Shown here piece after piece: positions 1 through 7,519 of a stretch of DNA of 64,000 nt. Made by a program: the position numbers and the translations under genes. This stretch comes from Streptomyces sp. CB01249. GTDB lineage: Bacteria > Actinomycetota > Actinomycetes > Streptomycetales > Streptomycetaceae. Location of the stretch: assembly GCF_001905735.1 (NCBI RefSeq), contig NZ_LISW01000002.1, positions 1,524,426 to 1,588,425 on the forward strand. The letters run 5' to 3'. How positions within the stretch are numbered: position 1 is the stretch's first letter; each line of letters opens with the position of its first letter. The notes under the pieces are model-generated. The model had not been told where the DNA came from. It saw nothing but the letters and a program-made list of their open reading frames with translations, and searched no databases.

Positions 1-1
1 G

Positions 2-79
2 CTGCTGATCGTGCACCGCAAGATCAAGCGCCTTGAGGCGATGGAGCAGGCCCCGGAGCGCGAACCGGTGGCCGCCTGA
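2..79 (+). CDS. C-terminal tail of an unidentified protein
   Basis: An open frame enters from the left edge and ends at TGA at 77-79 (25 codons visible: hydrophobic LLIV, then a charged tail ending EREPVAA). The composition (hydrophobic residues followed by a short basic and acidic tail) would suit the cytoplasmic end of a membrane protein, but too little is present to name it. It converges on the serine hydrolase, leaving one base between the two stop codons. Confidence 0.5.
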   Translation: MLIVHRKIKRLEAMEQAPEREPVAA

Positions 80-80
80 C

Positions 81-1271
81 TCAGTCGGCCGACGGCTCCC
101 CGAAGACCGTCGAGACCACGCCCATGACCAGGGCGTTCTCCCCCTCGGCCTTCGCGTCCGTGGAGTTGATGCTGTAGACGAGCGTGCGGGAGAGATCGCG
201 CGTGGCGCCGATGCCCGAGTTGTAGCCCCAGCGGCCGCCGGTCTTGCCCCAGACCTGGCGGCCGCCCAGCTTCCAGGTGGACAGACCGGCGCTGAACGCG
301 GGCGCCCTGCCGGTCACGAAGTCGCGCACCGAGGGGTTCGGCAGCGTGAACATCTCCTCCAGCAGCGGTCCGCGCACCACCCGGCCCCGGAACAGCGCGG
401 TCAGGAAGCGTTCCAGGTCGGCGGTGGTGGAGATGATGTCCCCCGCCGCCCAGCCGTCGGTCGCGCTCCACACGCTGACGTCCCGCAGAACGGTGGTGCC
501 GTCCGCCTGCTTCATGCGCTGGTACCCGTGGTTGTGCGGGCCGTGGATACGGGGATCGGCGCCGGGGAACGACGTGTCGCGCAGACCCAGCGGGGCCAGG
601 ATGCGCCGGGACACCTCCGCCTCGTAGGCGTGCCCGGTGACCTTCTCGATCAGCAGCCCGGCCACCGTGGAGTTGATGTTGAGGTAGTGCTGCCGCGTCC
701 CCGCAGGGAACTCGGGCTTCTTGGCCGTGGCCGAGGCGACCATCTCGCGTGCGTCGAAGCGGTGGAAGCGGTTGGCGTACCACTCCTCCACCGTGTCGCC
801 CGGATAGTCGGCCGACGGAAGCCCGCTGGTGTGGTTCAGCAACTGGCGTACGGTGACCGCCCCGTACGCCGCGGGGATCAGCTCCGGCAGGTAGGAGCGC
901 ACCGGCCGGTCCAGACTCAGCCTCCGCTCGGCGGCGAGCTGGAGAACGGTCGCGGCGGTGAAGACCTTGGTCACCGAACCCGCCCGGAACCGCGCGTCCG
1001 GGTCCGCCGGACGCTTCGTCACCAGGTCGTGGACCCCGGCGGAACCCCGCCACGCGCCCTCGGTGCCGCCCAGCCGGATCAGGGCGGCCGTCGCCCCCTC
1101 GTCGGGGAGCCCGGCGATGAGGTCGCGCAGCGCCCCGGTGTCCGTGCCGGCCGCCGCTGGGGCGGTGGCGTGCGCCGGGGTGCCCGTCGCGAGGGCCGGG
1201 CCGGCGGCGCCCGCCGCGAGACCGGCGACCAGGGCGGCGGCGAGGACGGTACGGCGGATGCGGGCGTTCAT
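81..1271 (-). CDS. Secreted serine hydrolase, class C beta-lactamase / D,D-carboxypeptidase family
   Basis: About 396 residues. The start ATG at 1271 is preceded by a GGAGG site 7 bases upstream; the frame stays open further but has no better site. The N-terminus has two arginines, an alanine/leucine-rich core and an AxA-type cleavage site, so export is expected. Penicillin-binding-protein-like motifs are visible: SVTK (SxxK, acyl-enzyme serine), YLN (in place of YxN) and KTG in WGKTGG. The family contains D-Ala-D-Ala carboxypeptidases, esterases and peptidases; substrate cannot be told from sequence. It faces the response regulator gene downstream on the same strand, 95 bases away, and is probably a separate unit. 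Confidence 0.85.
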   Translation of the reverse strand: MNARIRRTVLAAALVAGLAAGAAGPALATGTPAHATAPAAAGTDTGALRDLIAGLPDEGATAALIRLGGTEGAWRGSAGVHDLVTKRPADPDARFRAGSVTKVFTAATVLQLAAERRLSLDRPVRSYLPELIPAAYGAVTVRQLLNHTSGLPSADYPGDTVEEWYANRFHRFDAREMVASATAKKPEFPAGTRQHYLNINSTVAGLLIEKVTGHAYEAEVSRRILAPLGLRDTSFPGADPRIHGPHNHGYQRMKQADGTTVLRDVSVWSATDGWAAGDIISTTADLERFLTALFRGRVVRGPLLEEMFTLPNPSVRDFVTGRAPAFSAGLSTWKLGGRQVWGKTGGRWGYNSGIGATRDLSRTLVYSINSTDAKAEGENALVMGVVSTVFGEPSAD

Positions 1272-1366
1272 CGTGATGCCTCCAGGCAGGGAGATCCGTG
1301 GCGGCGAAGTCCCGTCGACCGCGCCGTTGTCGATCCCATCCTGCGGACCGGGAGGCCCTGCGCGGA

Positions 1367-2098
1367 TCACCGGAGCGGGGGGTTCCCGGCGGGTTCGTTC
1401 CTCCCCTGCGCGGGGGAGGAGGACGGCGGTGCTCCCTCCGGCGAGGGAGCGACGAGCCCGGTCTCGTAGGCGCAGATGACGGCCTGGATGCGGTCGCGCA
1501 GGCCCAGCTTGGACAGCACGTTGCCCACATGCGTCTTCACCGTGTGGTCGCTGACCACCATCGCCGCCGCGATCTCCGCGTTGGAAAGACCGCGCGCCAG
1601 ATGCAGCAGCGTCTCGCGCTCCCGGGCGGTCAGGACACCGAGCCGCCGCTCGTCCGCGACCGCCGCCGCCTGCGCCGGGCGCGCGGTGTACGCGGCGATC
1701 AGCAGCCGCGCCACCGAGGGCGCCAGCAGCGAGTCGCCCGCCGCCACCACCCGTACCGCGTGCACCAGATCGTCCCGGCGGACGTCCTTGAGGAGGAAGC
1801 CGCTCGCCCCGGCGTGCAGCGCCTCGTACACGTAGGCGTCGGAGTCGAAGGTCGTCAGCATGACCGTCCGGCAGGCGGTCCGGGCGCTGATCTCGCGGCA
1901 GGCGCCGATGCCGTCCAGGACGGGCATCCGGATGTCCAGCAGGGCCACGTCCGGCTCCAGTCGGCGCACCGCTTCCACCGCCTGCGCCCCGTCGCCCGCC
2001 TCGGCCACCACCTCGATGTCAGGCTGGGCGTCCAGGATCATCGCGAACCCGCTGCGGACCAGCTCCTGGTCGTCCGCCACCACGACACGGATCGTCAA
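1367..2098 (-). CDS. NarL/LuxR-family response regulator
   Basis: 243 residues. Receiver domain at 1-120 with the acidic pair DD at 9-10, phospho-acceptor Asp55 in LLDIRMP, and the conserved Lys in FLLKDV; LuxR-type HTH at about 170-235 (LTARERETLLHLARGLSNAEIA). The start chosen is TTG at 2098: its last two bases lie in the TGA of the kinase gene (TTGA overlap) and a GGAGG-containing purine tract lies just upstream, so translation is probably coupled. Partner of the adjacent histidine kinase. The C-terminus carries a proline/serine-rich low-complexity tail of about 25 residues beyond the usual family length. Target genes are not apparent. Confidence 0.9.
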   Translation of the reverse strand: MTIRVVVADDQELVRSGFAMILDAQPDIEVVAEAGDGAQAVEAVRRLEPDVALLDIRMPVLDGIGACREISARTACRTVMLTTFDSDAYVYEALHAGASGFLLKDVRRDDLVHAVRVVAAGDSLLAPSVARLLIAAYTARPAQAAAVADERRLGVLTARERETLLHLARGLSNAEIAAAMVVSDHTVKTHVGNVLSKLGLRDRIQAVICAYETGLVAPSPEGAPPSSSPAQGRNEPAGNPPLR

Positions 2099-3300
2099 CT
2101 CCCCACCTCCACCGAGGACGTTACCGGCATGAGGGGGAGCGTGACGTCGACCCGGAATCCCCGTCCGCCCGGCCCCGGACCGGTCCGGGCGCTGCCGCCG
2201 TGCGCCGCCGCCCGCTCCCGGATGCCGATCAGGCCGTGCCCGGTGCCCGTGCCCGTCCCCCCGCCGCGGCCGTCGTCGGTCACCGAGACGGTCAGGTCGC
2301 TCTCCCCGTACGCCAGCAGGACGGCGGCCTCGGAGGCGGCGGCGTGCTTGACCGTGTTGGTCAGGGCCTCCTGCACGATCCGGAACACGGCGCTGTCGGT
2401 GTCCCGGGGCAGCGGGCGCTCCGGACCGGTCACCGTGTGGGTCACCGCCAGGCCGCTGGCGCGTACCCGCTCCACCAGTGCCGGGAGTTCGGACAGGGCC
2501 GGCTGCGGGGAGCGGGGCGCGCCGGGCCCCTGCTCGCTCTCGCGCAGCACGCCGAGCATCCGGCGCAGCTGGACCATCGCGTCCCTGCCGGTCTCCGAGA
2601 TCGCGTCGAACGCCGCCTCCGCCCGCTCCGGAGCCGTACGGACCGCCACCGGTCCCGCCTCCGCCTGCACGATCATCAGGCTCACCGCGTGCGACAGGAT
2701 GTCGTGCATCTCCCGGGCGATCCTGGCCCGTTCCCGGGCCGCCGCCTGCTCGGCCTCGATCCGGCGGGTGACCTCCAGCTGCCGCGCCCGGTCCTCGACG
2801 GCCCTGGTGTACGCCTGGCGGGTGTCCGTGAACCGGCCGAACCCGTAGGCCGCCGTGAACACCATCAGGGAGAAGACCAGTTCCCTGGCCTCGCCCGTGT
2901 TGAACGCGACCGAGGGGAAGACGATCGCCAGGGTCAGCGCCCCGCAGAGCCGGCGGGCCCGTGCCGGGGCGTAGGCCGCGACGCTGTAGAGGGCGACCAG
3001 ACCGGTGTACGGCAGGGTCTGCCCCGGACCGTCGACAGCGAGCCCGTACAGGCCCTGCGCCGCCATGACCGCCAGCAGCACCCGCACCGGGGCCCGGCGC
3101 CGCCACAGCAGCGGCAGCACGGTCAGGGTGGTCAGCAGATACGCGGCCGGCGTCGCGGGTTCGAGGCGGGGATCGCGGGGCAGCACCCAGGGCACCGACA
3201 CCGCCGCCTGCACCAGCAGGACCACGCCGATGTCGGTCGCCCGGGGACCCGGACCGCCGGTCTCCCGTATCCGGCGCCAGACCGTGCGGGGGCTTATCAC
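2095..3300 (-). CDS. Sensor histidine kinase (HisKA_3, DesK/NarX type)
   Basis: 401 residues. Four to five membrane segments lie within residues 25-160, followed by a short coiled coil (RARQLEVTRRIEAEQAAARERARIA is split across helix and dimerisation region), the phospho-acceptor His199 in REMHD, and a C-terminal HATPase_c domain with DDGRGGG and GHGLIGIRER. No large extracellular domain exists, so a membrane or lipid-linked signal is plausible. Start GTG at 3300 overlaps the stop of the GDPD gene as GTGA. Located between the GDPD gene and its response regulator; all three are probably co-translated. Confidence 0.9.
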   Translation of the reverse strand: MISPRTVWRRIRETGGPGPRATDIGVVLLVQAAVSVPWVLPRDPRLEPATPAAYLLTTLTVLPLLWRRRAPVRVLLAVMAAQGLYGLAVDGPGQTLPYTGLVALYSVAAYAPARARRLCGALTLAIVFPSVAFNTGEARELVFSLMVFTAAYGFGRFTDTRQAYTRAVEDRARQLEVTRRIEAEQAAARERARIAREMHDILSHAVSLMIVQAEAGPVAVRTAPERAEAAFDAISETGRDAMVQLRRMLGVLRESEQGPGAPRSPQPALSELPALVERVRASGLAVTHTVTGPERPLPRDTDSAVFRIVQEALTNTVKHAAASEAAVLLAYGESDLTVSVTDDGRGGGTGTGTGHGLIGIRERAAAHGGSARTGPGPGGRGFRVDVTLPLMPVTSSVEVGS

Positions 3301-4007
3301 GGCCTCCGCCCGGCCCCGTGCCGGTCGATCAGCTTGCGGAGCACGTCGATCCGGTTGGTGGTGACGGAGTCCACGCCGTACGCGAGCAGGCGGCGCATCG
3401 TCCGGCCGGTGTCGGCGGTCCACGCCGAGACCAGCAGCCCGTCGCGGTGGTTGCGGTCCGTCAGCTCCGGGCTGACCAGCCCGAACCGGTAGTTCAGCCA
3501 GCGCGGCCGGACCGCTTCGAGCAGCGCCGCACGCGGGGGAGCGAGCGTCGTCCACGTCATCGCGATCTCGGCCGACGGGTCGGCCGCCCGCACCCGCAGC
3601 ATCGCCTCGGGCCCCGCGCAGTAGTACACGCGCTCACCGGCCCCGCACTCCCGCACCACGCCCACCGTGCGCTTCACCGACTCCGGCGTGGAGCCCGGCA
3701 GATCGATCATCACGCGGTGCGCGCCGACGGCGAGCAGCGCCTCGCGCAGCGTCGGCACCCCGCCCGCCGTCAGCTCGGTCAGCTCCTGGTGGCTGAGCCG
3801 GTCCAGCCGCAGGTCATGACCCCACAGCCGGTCCAGCGTGGCATCGTGCAGCAGGACCGGCACCCCGTCCCGGGTGACCCGGACGTCGATCTCCACCGCG
3901 TCCGCCCCGCGTTCGAGCGCGGAGCGGATCGAGGCGAGGGTGTTCTCGCGGGCACGGTACGGATCGCCGCGATGCGCGACGGCGGTGACAGGCGTGGGCG
4001 TGGGCAT
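3297..4007 (-). CDS. Glycerophosphodiester phosphodiesterase (GDPD family)
   Basis: 236 residues. TIM-barrel GDPD motifs: HRGD near residue 12, EN at the end of the first helix, AVEIDV (metal ligands Glu and Asp) and PVLLHDATLDR (catalytic His). No signal peptide, so cytoplasmic. The family hydrolyses glycerophosphodiesters to glycerol-3-phosphate and an alcohol and requires a divalent metal. It is the first gene of a coupled unit with a sensor kinase and regulator, suggesting that a phospholipid or glycerophosphodiester signal or product is linked to that two-component system; this is inference. Confidence 0.88.
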   Translation of the reverse strand: MPTPTPVTAVAHRGDPYRARENTLASIRSALERGADAVEIDVRVTRDGVPVLLHDATLDRLWGHDLRLDRLSHQELTELTAGGVPTLREALLAVGAHRVMIDLPGSTPESVKRTVGVVRECGAGERVYYCAGPEAMLRVRAADPSAEIAMTWTTLAPPRAALLEAVRPRWLNYRFGLVSPELTDRNHRDGLLVSAWTADTGRTMRRLLAYGVDSVTTNRIDVLRKLIDRHGAGRRP

Positions 4008-4031
4008 GGGGCCATTGTCACCGCCGGTACG

Positions 4032-5066
4032 TCAGCGTCCGGCGCGGGTCAGCCAGTTGGCGGTGTACGTGTCGATCTCGTCGGACAGCGTCCGCTTGCC
4101 GGCCGGGTCCAGGAAGGACGCCTCGACGGCGTTCTTCGCGAGCGCGGCCAGGCCGTGCTCGTCCAGGCCGAGGATGCGGGCGGCCACCGCGTACTCGTTG
4201 TTCAGGTCGGTGCCGAACATGGGCGGGTCGTCGCTGTTGATCGTGACCAGCACCCCGGCCTGGACCATCTCGCGGACCGGGTGCTGCTCGATGTCCTTCA
4301 CCGCCCGGGTCGCGATGTTGGACGTGGGGCAGACCTCCAGCGCGATGCGCCGCTCGGCGAGGTGGTCGAGCAGCTTCGGGTCGGCGACCGAGCTGGTGCC
4401 GTGGCCGATGCGCTCGGCGCGCAGCTCGGTCAGCGCGTCCCAGACGGTCTGCGGGCCCGTGGTCTCCCCGGCGTGCGGCACCGAGTGCAGGCCCTCGGCG
4501 ATGGCGCGGTCGAAGTAGGGCTTGAACTGCGGGCGGTCCACACCGATCTCCGGGCCGCCGAGGCCGAACGACACCAGCCCCTCGGGCCGCAGGTCCACCG
4601 CGAGCCGGGTGGTCTCCTCGGCGGCCTCAAGACCGGCCTCGCCGGGGATGTCGAAGCACCAGCGCAGCACGACGCCGAGCTCCCGCTCGGCCGCCTTGCG
4701 GGCGTCCTCGATCGCCTCCATGAACCCCTGCTCGGGAATGCCGCGCCGGGTCGAGGAGAACGGGGTGACCGTCAGCTCCGCGTACCGGATGTTCTGCCGG
4801 GCCATGTCACGGGCGACCTCGTACGTCAGCAGCCGGACGTCCTCCGGGGTGCGGATCAGGTCCACGACCGACAGGTAGACGTCGATGAAGTGGGCGAAGT
4901 CGGTGAAGGTGAAATAGTCGGCCAGCGCCTCGGGGGCGGTGGGGACCTTGGAGTCGGGGTGGTGCGCGGCCAGCTCCGCGACGATGCGGGGGGAGGCCGA
5001 ACCGACGTGGTGGACATGGAGCTCGGCCTTGGGCAGCCCCGCGATGAAGGGGTGCAGGTCGGTCAT
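4032..5066 (-). CDS. Adenosine deaminase-family (COG1816) deaminase, possibly aminodeoxyfutalosine deaminase
   Basis: 344 residues. Start ATG 5066 follows GGAGG at a good distance. Metal-dependent amidohydrolase barrel: HVH at 17-19, HAGE (catalytic Glu), IGHGTS and NSDDPP (metal and catalytic Asp). The N-terminus reads HVHHVGSASPR rather than the HxHLDGA form of classic adenosine deaminases. From memory, a COG1816 protein of S. avermitilis (Sav2595) with this type of sequence and position deaminates 6-aminodeoxyfutalosine in the futalosine menaquinone pathway. Streptomyces usually carry another true adenosine deaminase elsewhere. Membership of the family is clear; the substrate assignment is inference. 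Confidence 0.85.
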   Translation of the reverse strand: MTDLHPFIAGLPKAELHVHHVGSASPRIVAELAAHHPDSKVPTAPEALADYFTFTDFAHFIDVYLSVVDLIRTPEDVRLLTYEVARDMARQNIRYAELTVTPFSSTRRGIPEQGFMEAIEDARKAAERELGVVLRWCFDIPGEAGLEAAEETTRLAVDLRPEGLVSFGLGGPEIGVDRPQFKPYFDRAIAEGLHSVPHAGETTGPQTVWDALTELRAERIGHGTSSVADPKLLDHLAERRIALEVCPTSNIATRAVKDIEQHPVREMVQAGVLVTINSDDPPMFGTDLNNEYAVAARILGLDEHGLAALAKNAVEASFLDPAGKRTLSDEIDTYTANWLTRAGR

Positions 5067-5183
5067 CGGGGCCTCCGTGGGCGTGGAGTGTGACGGGCCC
5101 CGGTCATGGGGCGACCGGGGCGGGGGACGGGAGTCATCGTAGGACGGGCCCGTAGCATGACCGCATCACGATGGGGGAGGCCC

Positions 5184-6158
5184 ATGTCAGACAACACAGA
5201 TCAGCCTGCGGACGGGGCCGCACCGGTCGACCCCTGGGCACCGCCGGAGCGGCGCACCCCCGCGGCTTCGGGCAGCCCCGAGCCCTCGGACAGCCCGGCG
5301 GCCCGCGTGCCCCTGGACAAGAAGCCCGGCGCCGGGACCCCCGGCCCCGACGCCCCGGCGGACGCCGTGCCCGGCGACGGCATATCCGGCGCGCCTCGCC
5401 CGCCCGCCGTGCACGACCAGCAGACGGTCACCTCCCTGCCGGGCGTCGGAACGGGACCGGTCCAGCCCACCGGATTCGGCACGCCGCAGACCGGGCCCGC
5501 CGCATGGGCGGCGCCCGGAACCCCGGGAGCGCCCGGAACCCCCGGCGCCGTGCCCCCGCCGCCCGTCGGGCCGAACGGCCCCGGCCAGGCCGGACCGCCG
5601 CCCCAGGACGGCTTCCCGGGCGCCCCGGCGCAGGACGGCTACCCCGGCACCCCGCCGCAGTACGGCTATCCCGGCCCGCAGGCTCCGGGATACGGCTACC
5701 CCGGCGCCCAGCCCCCGCAGTTCGGCTACCCCGCCGGGCAGGCGCCGCAGTACGGCTACCCGGGCTACCCCGGCTACGGAAACCCGTGGGGCGGACCGGC
5801 GCCCGCCAACGGGATGGGCATCGCCGCCCTGGTGCTCGGCATCATCGCGACGGCCGGATTCTGCATGTACGGCGTGGGCATCGTCCTCGGCATCCTCGCG
5901 CTGATCTTCGGCATCATCGGCCGCGGCCGCGCCCAGCGGGGCGAGGCCGACAACGGGGGCGTGGCGCTGGCCGGGATCATCCTCGGCTCCATCGGGATCG
6001 TCGTCAGCGCGGCCTTCCTCGGCCTCTTCATCTGGCTCGTGACCAACGACGAGTTCGATGACGAGGACAGCGGGTCCGACTACGAGCCCGCGCCCGTCTC
6101 GCTCGTCGCCGAGGCGCGCGAGCTCCCGCCGCTGGGCCACTTCTCCCTACGGGCCTGA
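5184..6158 (+). CDS. Proline-rich DUF4190 membrane protein
   Basis: 324 residues. Start ATG 5184 follows GGGGGAGG. Residues 1-100 are acidic and proline/alanine-rich; residues 130-210 hold degenerate repeats of QYGYPG / GYPG type; residues 215-300 hold the DUF4190 module with two or three membrane helices (GMGIAALVLGIIATAGF; VGIVLGILALIFGIIG; ALAGIILGSIGIVVSAAF). The tail is acidic (DEFDDEDS). Such proteins are abundant in actinomycetes and of unknown function; the tyrosine/proline repeats suggest a disordered cytoplasmic or wall-facing arm. Convergent with the NADAR gene across a hairpin. Confidence 0.8.
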   Translation: MSDNTDQPADGAAPVDPWAPPERRTPAASGSPEPSDSPAARVPLDKKPGAGTPGPDAPADAVPGDGISGAPRPPAVHDQQTVTSLPGVGTGPVQPTGFGTPQTGPAAWAAPGTPGAPGTPGAVPPPPVGPNGPGQAGPPPQDGFPGAPAQDGYPGTPPQYGYPGPQAPGYGYPGAQPPQFGYPAGQAPQYGYPGYPGYGNPWGGPAPANGMGIAALVLGIIATAGFCMYGVGIVLGILALIFGIIGRGRAQRGEADNGGVALAGIILGSIGIVVSAAFLGLFIWLVTNDEFDDEDSGSDYEPAPVSLVAEARELPPLGHFSLRA

Positions 6159-6171
6159 GCGCACCGGCACC

Positions 6172-6218
6172 ACGGCGCGCGGGGCGACGGGGGACACCTC
6201 CGCCGCCCCGCGCGCCGT
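6172..6218. terminator. Bidirectional hairpin terminator
   Basis: Perfect 15-bp inverted repeat (arms 6172-6186 and 6204-6218, left arm ACGGCGCGCGGGGCG) with a 17-base loop between two converging genes. There is no U tract, as is usual for Streptomyces. Confidence 0.75.
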
Positions 6219-6238
6219 TCTGTACCGCCGGACAGGCC

Positions 6239-6793
6239 CTAGGCCCGCAGCTCCTCCCGGGCCGCCATCAGCGCGAACCCGAGCAGATTGAGCCCGCGCC
6301 ACTCCGCCGGGTCCTCGGCGCGCGAGTCGTCCGCCGCCAGCCCGATGCCCCAGATCCGGTCCATCGGGCTCGCCTCCACCAGCACCCGGTCACCGGTGCG
6401 CTGCAGGAACGCGCCCAGCTCCGGGTCCTGGCCGAACTTGTGCACGCTGCCCGCCACCACCAGGCCGTACCGCTCGCGCTTCCAGACGGCGTCATCGAAG
6501 CCCCGGACCAGTCGGCCGACCTTCTTCGCCTCGGCCGGGGTCTTCGCCGCCACCGCCCGCTCCGCCGCCTCCGCGTCGCCGAACAGCCGGGCCTTGCCGG
6601 CCATCATCCAGTGCTCCGCCGACGCGTACGTCACGCCGTCGACCGTGAACGGCGAGGGCCACCACTGACTGAGGCAGCTCGCGCCGATGCTGCCGTCCGG
6701 GCGCGGCCGGTGCCCCCAGAAGTGCAGGTACTTCACCTTCTCGCCGCGGCCGGCCAGCTCGACGAGGTCTTCGACACTGCGCACGTCCCCCAT
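6239..6793 (-). CDS. NADAR-fold (YbiA/RibX-like) N-glycosidase family protein
   Basis: About 184 residues from ATG 6793, which has GGAG ten bases upstream; an ATG at 6802 is also in frame but sits one base after that GGAG. Family signatures seen: FWGHRP near the N-terminus, QWWPSPFTVDGVTYASAEHWMMAGKARLF (split here across motifs at residues 45-75) and the C-terminal WRGLNLLGFALM. NADAR proteins cleave N-glycosidic bonds of riboflavin intermediates or ADP-ribose-linked substrates and limit damage by reactive metabolites. Cytoplasmic. Monocistronic between converging and diverging neighbours. Confidence 0.85.
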   Translation of the reverse strand: MGDVRSVEDLVELAGRGEKVKYLHFWGHRPRPDGSIGASCLSQWWPSPFTVDGVTYASAEHWMMAGKARLFGDAEAAERAVAAKTPAEAKKVGRLVRGFDDAVWKRERYGLVVAGSVHKFGQDPELGAFLQRTGDRVLVEASPMDRIWGIGLAADDSRAEDPAEWRGLNLLGFALMAAREELRA

Positions 6794-6960
6794 GTGTTCC
6801 ATGCTCCGGAGTCTGCCACCCGCCACTGACAACGGTCCGGCGTGACCCAGATCACTACCAATCAGTAGCCGAACCCGCGTCATGGATCGCCGCCGACCCG
6901 CTCTCTCCCGTGAACGCGCCCGCCGCCCGGCCGGCGCGACACGGACTACGGAGGCGGGCC

Positions 6961-7419
6961 ATGAAGGGCTCGGAGGTCAGGGCAGCGGTCGAGTGGCTGG
7001 CGTCGGCGGCGCCCGACCCGGTCGCCTGCCGGTGGGACTGGGAGCGCGATCCGCGGGGGATCGCGCTGCTGCCCGCCGGCAGGCGCTGGGACGTACTGAT
7101 TTTGCCGGGGGAGCTGGGCTATCCCACCCTCGACGTGCTCACCCGGCTCATCGACCGGCCGGGACCGGTCCTCGCGGACTTCGGCGAGTCCCGGATGGGC
7201 TTCTTCGTCCCGCCGGGCACCGTCGCCCGCTGGGTCGGCACGGGCATCCGGGGGGCCGGAAGCGGCACCTGGATCGTCGTCCCGCACCCGGGCCGCCCGG
7301 CCGGAAAGGTGCGCTGGCTCGTCCCGCCGGACGGCTCGGGCACCCTCACCGACGCCACGCTCCTGGAGCTCGCGATGCACGAGGCGGCGGCGGGCCCCGC
7401 AGGCGGCGAGGGGGTCTGA
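6961..7419 (+). CDS. Conserved hypothetical protein, about 152 residues
   Basis: Start ATG 6961 follows GGAGGC. No signal peptide or membrane helix. The sequence has a compact alpha/beta pattern (ACRWDWERDPRGIALLPAG; DVLILPGELGYPTLDVL; MGFFVPPGTVARWVG; GTWIVVPHPG) resembling the small bifunctional primase/polymerase-like or mono-domain proteins often annotated only as hypothetical in Streptomyces. I do not recognise a catalytic motif. It lies upstream of the chitinase on the same strand but the chitinase has its own promoter. Confidence 0.75.
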   Translation: MKGSEVRAAVEWLASAAPDPVACRWDWERDPRGIALLPAGRRWDVLILPGELGYPTLDVLTRLIDRPGPVLADFGESRMGFFVPPGTVARWVGTGIRGAGSGTWIVVPHPGRPAGKVRWLVPPDGSGTLTDATLLELAMHEAAAGPAGGEGV

Positions 7420-7433
7420 CCGTGCCAGAGGTC

Positions 7434-7462
7434 TTGACAACCCGATTGGTCTGGACCATGTT
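7434..7462 (+). promoter_or_regulatory. Chitinase promoter with DasR-type operator (dre)
   Basis: A consensus -35 TTGACA (7434-7439) and a weak -10 CATGTT (7457-7462) are 17 bases apart. Between and over them lies ATTGGTCTGGACCATG (7445-7460), a near palindrome matching the core of the DasR-responsive element TGGTCTAGACCA at 11 of 12 positions. DasR is the GntR-family GlcNAc-responsive repressor of Streptomyces chitin genes. The position over the promoter fits repression. Confidence 0.8.
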
Positions 7463-7466
7463 GTGC

Positions 7467-7502
7467 GCGCCGCATCAATTCCCCGCGCCGCACCAATTCC
7501 CC
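7467..7502 (+). repeat. 18-bp tandem repeat in the chitinase leader
   Basis: Two adjoining copies of GCGCCGCAYCAATTCCCC (7467-7484 and 7485-7502) differ at one base. They occupy the stretch between the promoter and the ribosome site of the chitinase gene. Confidence 0.85.
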
Positions 7503-7519
7503 CCTGTACGGAGGCCGTT

